The position numbers were made by a program, and so were the translations under genes. Below the pieces are notes generated by a model. It had not been told where the DNA came from. It did no database searches and saw nothing but the letters and a program-made list of their open reading frames with translations. This document shows positions 8,318 through 12,546 of a DNA stretch of 12,546 nucleotides, piece after piece; the stretch's first letter is position 1; every line of letters begins with the position of its first letter. Source of the DNA: Bacteroidetes bacterium UBA1312 (GTDB taxonomy: Bacteria > Bacteroidota > Bacteroidia > Chitinophagales > Chitinophagaceae); assembly GCA_002307135.1 (NCBI GenBank), contig DBTQ01000016.1:1-12546 (forward strand), read 5' to 3'.

Positions 8318-8353
8318 ATAAAAATAATTTTCTGTTTATTAAAAAATAATTCC

Positions 8354-8361
8354 TATGTTTG
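8354..8361 (+). promoter_or_regulatory. Candidate promoter for the structured RNA / secreted-protein operon
   Basis: TATGTTTG is a full match to the Bacteroidota -7 consensus TAnnTTTG on the plus strand. The upstream DNA is very A/T rich, but a clear TTG at -33 is missing. The predicted start, a few bases downstream (about 8365-8368), coincides with the 5' side of the first RNA hairpin, which supports the box more than the match alone does. Confidence 0.5.
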
Positions 8362-8364
8362 CCA

Positions 8365-8588
8365 TCTGCGACTTCGGTAGCAGAACAATAAAATTATTAT
8401 AGCGTTAGCTATATACAAAGCTGCCCTTCAAAGTTCGAAAAATATTGGATGCAGCAAGTATAACAGCAAGACGCCCGCACTCAAAAGTAGTGTGGGTGTT
8501 TGCCCTACTTGCATCCAAGGTCTTCGAACACCTGAAGGGCGAGTATTAAAGCAAACCCCACGCTACTTTTGTATTGTACAGGAGTGGG
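8365..8588 (+). ncRNA. Candidate structured RNA or structured 5' leader in the divergent region
   Basis: No RNA family is recognised here. Hairpin 1 (8365-8384) has a TCTGC/GCAGA stem, a G-A mismatch and a C(TTCG)G tetraloop. Hairpin 2 (8398-8413) is TATAGC, GTTA, GCTATA. Hairpin 3 (8423-8540) is a 118-nt long imperfect stem made of four helices: 8423-8430 with 8533-8540 (8 bp), 8433-8439 with 8523-8529 (7 bp), 8446-8450 with 8513-8517 (5 bp), and 8454-8460 with 8506-8512 (7 bp). It is capped by a 15-bp tip, 8466-8481 with 8489-8503, which has one bulge and two G-U pairs. Beyond it, 8551-8571 is complementary to the 3' strand and loop of the tip (8482-8503), and 8557-8561 can pair with 8584-8588. 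A promoter-like box lies just upstream. It could be an independent RNA (a 6S-like long hairpin is one option), a regulatory leader of the gene at 8702, or a non-coding mobile repeat. The motifs of SRP RNA and tmRNA are absent. Confidence 0.42.
8564..8571 (+). promoter_or_regulatory. Second -7-like box upstream of the secreted-protein operon
   Basis: TACTTTTG fully matches TAnnTTTG on the plus strand, 131 nt before the ATG at 8702. It could give a shorter operon transcript that lacks the large hairpin. It lies inside the segment complementary to the hairpin tip, so the bases may instead be constrained by RNA pairing. No -33 element is evident. Confidence 0.3.
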
Positions 8589-8630
8589 CATACAAGGGGG
8601 AATTTATTCACCACCTAAAAGCCGACCTTT

Positions 8631-8702
8631 ATGAACAAAAGCCCGCCCGCAAAACATAATTGGCCCATGAATGATATTTACATAACAGAAAAACTTAGTT
8701 GA
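8631..8702 (+). CDS. Possible 23-residue upstream reading frame (leader peptide)
   Basis: ATG at 8631 opens a 23-codon frame (MNKSPPAKHNWPMNDIYITE, then KLS) whose stop TGA shares its A with the ATG of the next gene (TGATG at 8700-8704). Such overlap is typical of translational coupling or leader peptides. There is no Shine-Dalgarno-like sequence, no recognisable motif and no way to assess conservation, so this could easily be chance. Confidence 0.2.
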   Translation: MNKSPPAKHNWPMNDIYITEKLS

Positions 8703-9307
8703 TGAAGCAAATATTAGTAATACTCTGCTGCCTCTATACAATACAAGCAGCAGCACAGGAACAAGACCCCTACGATATAGAACCGAAACGACAGGAACGG
8801 TATAGCAAAACATTCTACGAACAGCAAGGCAACGCTTATGGTGTAGGCGCGATGACGCTCATTAACACTGCCGGTAATGGTTATGGGCTGCAATTTCAAT
8901 ACTTCCCTATGCACGATGCCAGGCTCGCGTTGGTGGTACCGGTATCGGTTAATTTTGCTATCCTTGACCATACCTATACACCTCGTCCTGCTATGTATTT
9001 TATATCGCCGGGTTTTCGGCGCTATACAGGCAATCCTAAGCATGCCGTTCGCTATGCCTGGGGTCTCAATTTGATGCTTGGTTCGGGCAAAGGAGTACGT
9101 GATGGTTACGAAAATGGTACCAATCAAAATTTACAATCGAGGTCTGTTTTTGGATTAACCTTTGACAATTCAATGTATATTCAATGCAGCAAACATATAC
9201 ACATTGCACTGGATTTAGGATTAGGCTTTGGCTACGACGATGGTTTTTGGTATGGTGGTGCAACACCTTTAGGGCAACTTTCATTAGGCTTGGGCTATAG
9301 CTGGTAG
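8702..9307 (+). CDS. Exported protein, probable outer-membrane beta-barrel, unknown family
   Basis: A 201-residue exported protein. Residues 1-18 are a signal peptide (MKQILVILCC, then hydrophobic and ending AAA), with likely cleavage before Gln19. The mature part opens with a charged segment and continues as glycine- and aromatic-rich alternating stretches such as YGVGAMTLINTAGNGYGLQF (46-65). It ends in SLGLGYSW, with a terminal aromatic residue as in outer-membrane barrels. This suggests a small 8- to 10-strand barrel in the outer membrane; I do not recognise a specific family. The ATG at 8702 is preferred over the adjacent in-frame TTG at 8699. It is the first of three plus-strand genes for exported proteins and may help anchor or place the downstream lipoprotein or the GH16 enzyme, which is inference. 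Confidence 0.75.
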   Translation: MKQILVILCCLYTIQAAAQEQDPYDIEPKRQERYSKTFYEQQGNAYGVGAMTLINTAGNGYGLQFQYFPMHDARLALVVPVSVNFAILDHTYTPRPAMYFISPGFRRYTGNPKHAVRYAWGLNLMLGSGKGVRDGYENGTNQNLQSRSVFGLTFDNSMYIQCSKHIHIALDLGLGFGYDDGFWYGGATPLGQLSLGLGYSW

Positions 9308-9336
9308 CCTTTTACAGTACAGAAAAACATAACGAT

Positions 9337-9801
9337 ATGAAAAAAACAATACTATTCTTTGCTGGTCTCTGTATGTTGGCGGCCTGCAAAAAATCCGATA
9401 ATAACCAGTATTCTACCTGGCATATTATTGGTAAGGGAGATTTTAGTACCAACAAGGTAATCATTTATCCACCTGTTAAAAATGATTATACGATGCAATT
9501 TCTTACCAATGATGCATCTAGTGCATCTGCATTTGAATTTACTTTTCCTATGTACTATAATTCAACATTACCTCAATCAGGTAATTATCTATTGGTACCT
9601 AATGCCACCGCTATTAAACAAGTAAATTTATCTTTTGGGTATAATAACATTGGTTATTATCCTGCTGTTAATAGCGGTAAGTACATTAAAGCAGAATCCT
9701 ACAATGGAAAAGCAAAGTTGGTATTGGATACTACATGGTTTTATAATTGGGCTGATGCAAATGACTCAGTACAGATATATGGTACTTTCTTAGAACCTTA
9801 A
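9337..9801 (+). CDS. Small lipoprotein of unknown function
   Basis: A 154-residue protein with a type II signal peptide: basic MKK, a hydrophobic core, and the lipobox LAAC with Cys17 as the lipidated residue. The mature part starts KKSDNN and then alternates short polar and aromatic stretches (for example STWHIIGKGDF, LPQSGNYLLVPN, NSGKYIKAESYNGKAKLVLD), consistent with an all-beta fold of about 130 residues. I recognise no family. It should sit in the outer membrane, facing either side; whether the KKSD residues after the cysteine allow surface export is not certain. It is 29 bp downstream of the barrel gene and 38 bp upstream of the GH16 gene, with no terminator visible in either gap, so it is probably co-transcribed with both. 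Confidence 0.8.
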   Translation: MKKTILFFAGLCMLAACKKSDNNQYSTWHIIGKGDFSTNKVIIYPPVKNDYTMQFLTNDASSASAFEFTFPMYYNSTLPQSGNYLLVPNATAIKQVNLSFGYNNIGYYPAVNSGKYIKAESYNGKAKLVLDTTWFYNWADANDSVQIYGTFLEP

Positions 9802-9839
9802 TTAATCCATCTTAAAAAACTAAAAACAAATCTCAATTT

Positions 9840-12104
9840 ATGTTTAAAAAGATATTGATGGCAGCATGCTGCCTGTGGGGTAACTATGCTGCTAACGCAC
9901 AAAAACTGCCCAAAGTACACCTTACAGCGGGTAACGCCATAGGCGAGACAACACCTTACAAACTGGTGTTTTATGACGATTTTGATGGCACTGCTATTGA
10001 CCCAACCAAGTGGAATACATTTGCAGCTTACTCTGGTATGTCTCCACACGACCATTCTATTTCCTGCGAACACGACCAATGGAGCAACGGGCGTATTTCT
10101 AATGACTTTAAATCAGCTATCAGAGACGAAAATGTAATAGTCAACGGCGGTATCTGTCATTTAATGTTTTATAACGAAGCATTGACTGTATTTAGCCCCG
10201 ATGACCAATATACTACTACCGGTACTTGGTACAGGACTAAATTTTCAAAAGGTTTGTTACAGACACATATCCGAGTATATGATCCTGCCACAGGCTTTTG
10301 TAGCAAAGGAATTGGCTTTAATTCAGGACGCTTTGAAGCCAAACTCAAAATGCCTGTTTATAACCATGGGCATAGTTCATGCTGGCTCTTCGATACCAAT
10401 GAAGTAAATGAACTAGATCTTGTAGAAGCTTATGGCGGCCCCAAAATGGCTATAGGTACACGCCGCTATGGTACATATGGCATACATGTATGGTGGAAGC
10501 ACCCAGATCCTGTACCTGCAATCCCACCTCTTCAGAACCCTTATCACCTTGATTACGATTATGATGGATCGCAGAGCATACCGCACCAGAAGATAATCGA
10601 TTGGATAAAAGGCAGCTATATGGATATGAACGACTGGCATACCTATGTATGTGAGTGGGATTCTAGTGTTATCAGATTTTACTTAGATGGAGCAGCATTG
10701 GTGCCTGCCTACAAATATTACTTTGATAGCACTTACTATAAATGGGAACAAAGAATAGATTATAATGCCGGAGGTTCATTTACATACTATGTTCATCAAC
10801 CGTATAAAATACACTGCGTAGCCGATGGCACAGTAAAATATTCCGGCAACTATAATATATTTGAAGGCTTTCCATGGAAACCGGATTCCTGGAATGTTTT
10901 GGATATAGACCCGGATGTAACTAATGATGAAAGCTACGCCTGGAATCCGGCTGCTAAAACTCTATTGGGAGAATTAGATGTAGATCATGTAAAAATATGG
11001 CAACGCAACCCTGCTGCTGACAATCATATAGATATCTGTGCTCAAAATGTACCCAAAATTATAGGGCCGGATATTGTGTGTAGCAATGCTGCCTTTACTA
11101 CCGATATAGTTGTGCCGGGTGCCACTTTTACAGCAAAACCTATGGGGCCTTTGGGCACGGTCAGTTCAACTCCATCTTCATTGTCCGTATCGAAAAACTC
11201 GATGGTTTACCCCGTATGGTCTGTTTCTTATACTTATTCAAAAGCGGGCTGTCCAGTTCAGAGTGTAATTAAAAAAGTAGATGTAGGGCCTCCTACTCAA
11301 CCTTATCAGGCATGTACTAAAACTACTTCTACAGCAGGAATTCAGTATTATCTTTCTGCAATTCATCCGTTGTATACTGCTTTTGAAGATTATCATTCAG
11401 CTACAACATTTGAATGGACTGTAACTTATGGGGCAAGTAGAACTTATCATGCTTTTGGAAGATATATATCAACCCCTCCCATACCTTCAAGTGAAGCTTC
11501 GAGTGTATCTTGGACACTTAAAGTAACTAATGCTTGTGGCAATAGTACCTTCACTGGTAGCAAAGCCGCACGATGGCTTAAAGTGACGCAGGACAGTACT
11601 AATACTGATACAATGACCCATTTCTTCAATGCTAATATTACTGATACTGCGGCTTATGAGCAAGCTGTTCATAAGCGTGTAAGTTTAGAACCTATTATTG
11701 ATTTGGCAGATACTATAGCTATTGAGGATATGATTGAAAGAATCCGGTTTGAAGAACTTGATCCATATATTTTATATGATACAACTTCTCTAGCAGGTGG
11801 TAATGTAGCTGATAGCAATAGCAATAATAATAACATGAGACTTGCACCTATTGAGGCCATTACAAAAGTTTATCCCAATCCTGCTACTCATTTATTAAAC
11901 ATTGCATTGGGTACGGATTTCGATTTTAATGCTACTAAAACAATTTCCATCAGTAATCTGACCGGTAAGGTAGTACTACAACAAGAAATACAAGAGGTTA
12001 AGAGACTGCTTAGTATAGATATCAGTCAATTGGCAAAGGATCTGTATGTATTAGAGATTAAACAAAATGGCCATGCCGAGCGGTTTAAATTTATGAAGCA
12101 GTAA
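9840..12104 (+). CDS. Secreted GH16 glycoside hydrolase with T9SS C-terminal sorting domain
   Basis: A 754-residue secreted enzyme. Residues 1-20 are a signal peptide ending ANA. The catalytic domain covers about 38-390: it starts KLVFYDDFDGTAIDPTKWNT (41-60), carries the GH16 motif ELDLVE (191-196; Glu191 nucleophile, Asp193 helper, Glu196 acid/base), continues with WHTYVCEWDSSVIRFYLDG (266-284) and closes with LDVDHVKIWQ (379-388). GH16 enzymes cleave beta-1,3/1,4-glucans, agars, carrageenans and related galactans; the substrate here is unknown. Two stretches, about 219-262 and 290-372, look longer than in compact GH16 members. Residues 400-585 contain Ig/PKD-like beta repeats, followed by an Asn/Ser-rich linker (659-665). 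VYPNPATHLLNI (677-688) begins the roughly 75-residue type A T9SS sorting domain, so the protein should cross the outer membrane through T9SS and be attached to the surface or released. Last gene of the three-gene unit. Confidence 0.9.
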   Translation: MFKKILMAACCLWGNYAANAQKLPKVHLTAGNAIGETTPYKLVFYDDFDGTAIDPTKWNTFAAYSGMSPHDHSISCEHDQWSNGRISNDFKSAIRDENVIVNGGICHLMFYNEALTVFSPDDQYTTTGTWYRTKFSKGLLQTHIRVYDPATGFCSKGIGFNSGRFEAKLKMPVYNHGHSSCWLFDTNEVNELDLVEAYGGPKMAIGTRRYGTYGIHVWWKHPDPVPAIPPLQNPYHLDYDYDGSQSIPHQKIIDWIKGSYMDMNDWHTYVCEWDSSVIRFYLDGAALVPAYKYYFDSTYYKWEQRIDYNAGGSFTYYVHQPYKIHCVADGTVKYSGNYNIFEGFPWKPDSWNVLDIDPDVTNDESYAWNPAAKTLLGELDVDHVKIWQRNPAADNHIDICAQNVPKIIGPDIVCSNAAFTTDIVVPGATFTAKPMGPLGTVSSTPSSLSVSKNSMVYPVWSVSYTYSKAGCPVQSVIKKVDVGPPTQPYQACTKTTSTAGIQYYLSAIHPLYTAFEDYHSATTFEWTVTYGASRTYHAFGRYISTPPIPSSEASSVSWTLKVTNACGNSTFTGSKAARWLKVTQDSTNTDTMTHFFNANITDTAAYEQAVHKRVSLEPIIDLADTIAIEDMIERIRFEELDPYILYDTTSLAGGNVADSNSNNNNMRLAPIEAITKVYPNPATHLLNIALGTDFDFNATKTISISNLTGKVVLQQEIQEVKRLLSIDISQLAKDLYVLEIKQNGHAERFKFMKQ

Positions 12105-12173
12105 TGTTTGATTGAACCGGCATAGCTTCTAGGTAGCAATAACAAAAGCGAACCAAACAAACAATGATTACCC

Positions 12174-12203
12174 AAAGGCATTTCCACTAGTGGAAATGCC
12201 TTT
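12174..12203 (+). terminator. Perfect palindromic terminator after the GH16 gene
   Basis: A 30-nt perfect palindrome (arms AAAGGCATTTCCACT and its complement) folds into a 13-bp stem with a 4-nt loop, followed by GTTGTTGG. It lies 70 nt past the GH16 stop codon. The flanks are only moderately T rich; as a symmetric element it could act in both directions. Confidence 0.7.
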
Positions 12204-12279
12204 GTTGTTGGTAGCGGCACAACAAAATATCTATTCCAAAATTGCATAAGCTAGACTTAGGGCAACCAAAATACCCAAT

Positions 12280-12498
12280 AACCTAAACGTTTAGGTTGTA
12301 CAACCTAAAACAACCACTTACCCAACCTAAACATTTACGTTGCCAACCTAACTAGGATACGTTCCCTAACCTAAACTTTTAGGTTGCCAACCTAAACTAG
12401 ATACGTCCTATAACCTAAACTTTTAGGTTCTAAATCTAATGTGGATACGTTCCTGACCTAAACAGATACGTTACCTGACCTAAACGTTTAGGTTTTTC
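12280..12498. repeat. Tandem array of ten 22-bp repeats
   Basis: Ten contiguous units begin at 12280, 12302, 12324, 12345, 12368, 12389, 12412, 12433, 12455 and 12477, with lengths of 21-23 bp (mean 22). The left half is nearly constant (AACCTAAAC; GACCTAAAC in the last two units). The right half is either GTTTAGGTT or TTTTAGGTT, making the unit a palindrome (units 1, 5, 7, 10), or a GATACGTT type (units 4, 6, 8, 9). Unit 3 is intermediate and unit 2 is diverged. Together with the terminator this fills most of the 442 bp after the GH16 gene; no open frame or RNA gene is visible there. Possible roles are a cluster of protein-binding sites (about two helical turns per unit), an iteron- or centromere-like site, or a neutral minisatellite. 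The function cannot be decided here. Confidence 0.85.
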
Positions 12499-12546
12499 GA
12501 TAAAATAGCGAAGCCCTTTGTCCCCTCCTAAAAAAGCTTGACACAT

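Noticed and set aside
8423..8540. Long hairpin as an integron attC site, retron msr-msd or SRP RNA
   Set aside because: There are no RYYYAAC/GTTRRRY core sites, no integrase or reverse transcriptase gene nearby, and the conserved SRP RNA tip sequence is absent.
12280..12498. CRISPR array
   Set aside because: The repeats are contiguous at 22 bp with no unique spacers between them and no cas genes in the window.

Overview
The window looks like chromosomal DNA of a Bacteroidota bacterium, probably of the Chitinophagaceae/Sphingobacteriia type. The reasons are a C-terminal type IX secretion (T9SS) sorting domain on a secreted glycoside hydrolase, a lipoprotein of typical Bacteroidota form, AT-rich genes and intergenic DNA, several upstream matches to the Bacteroidota -7 promoter box TAnnTTTG, and starts without clear Shine-Dalgarno sequences. 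The genus cannot be fixed from the sequence alone.

Left part (1-8232): seven genes, all on the minus strand, apparently unrelated housekeeping or physiological functions. Read in the direction of transcription, from high to low coordinates, they are exodeoxyribonuclease III (xth), a PLP-dependent class III aminotransferase, an MscS mechanosensitive channel, peptide chain release factor 3 (prfC), a WaaE-like family 2 glycosyltransferase, an alpha/beta hydrolase and a divergent Nramp-type metal transporter. Intrinsic-terminator hairpins follow the MscS gene, the glycosyltransferase and the hydrolase, with a weaker one after the transporter, so most of these are short transcription units rather than one operon.

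Middle (8233-8701): a 469-bp divergent intergenic region. It holds a perfect TAnnTTTG box, followed about 4 nt later by a C(UUCG)G tetraloop hairpin, a second small hairpin and a 118-nt long imperfect hairpin. One strand of its tip can also pair with a segment further downstream. It is either an independent structured RNA or the long structured 5' leader of the operon to its right. A 23-codon reading frame at the end overlaps the next gene's start as TGATG.

Right part (8702-12104): three plus-strand genes with gaps of 29 and 38 bp, all for exported proteins: a small probable outer-membrane beta-barrel, a small lipoprotein, and a 754-residue GH16 glycoside hydrolase with an intact ELDLVE catalytic motif and a T9SS tail. 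They probably form one operon for breakdown or remodelling of a polysaccharide outside the cell. A perfect palindromic terminator follows at 12174-12203.

Right end (12280-12498): a gene-free array of ten contiguous 22-bp repeats in which palindromic and non-palindromic versions partly alternate. Its function is unknown; it and the structured RNA region are the two most unusual parts of the window.
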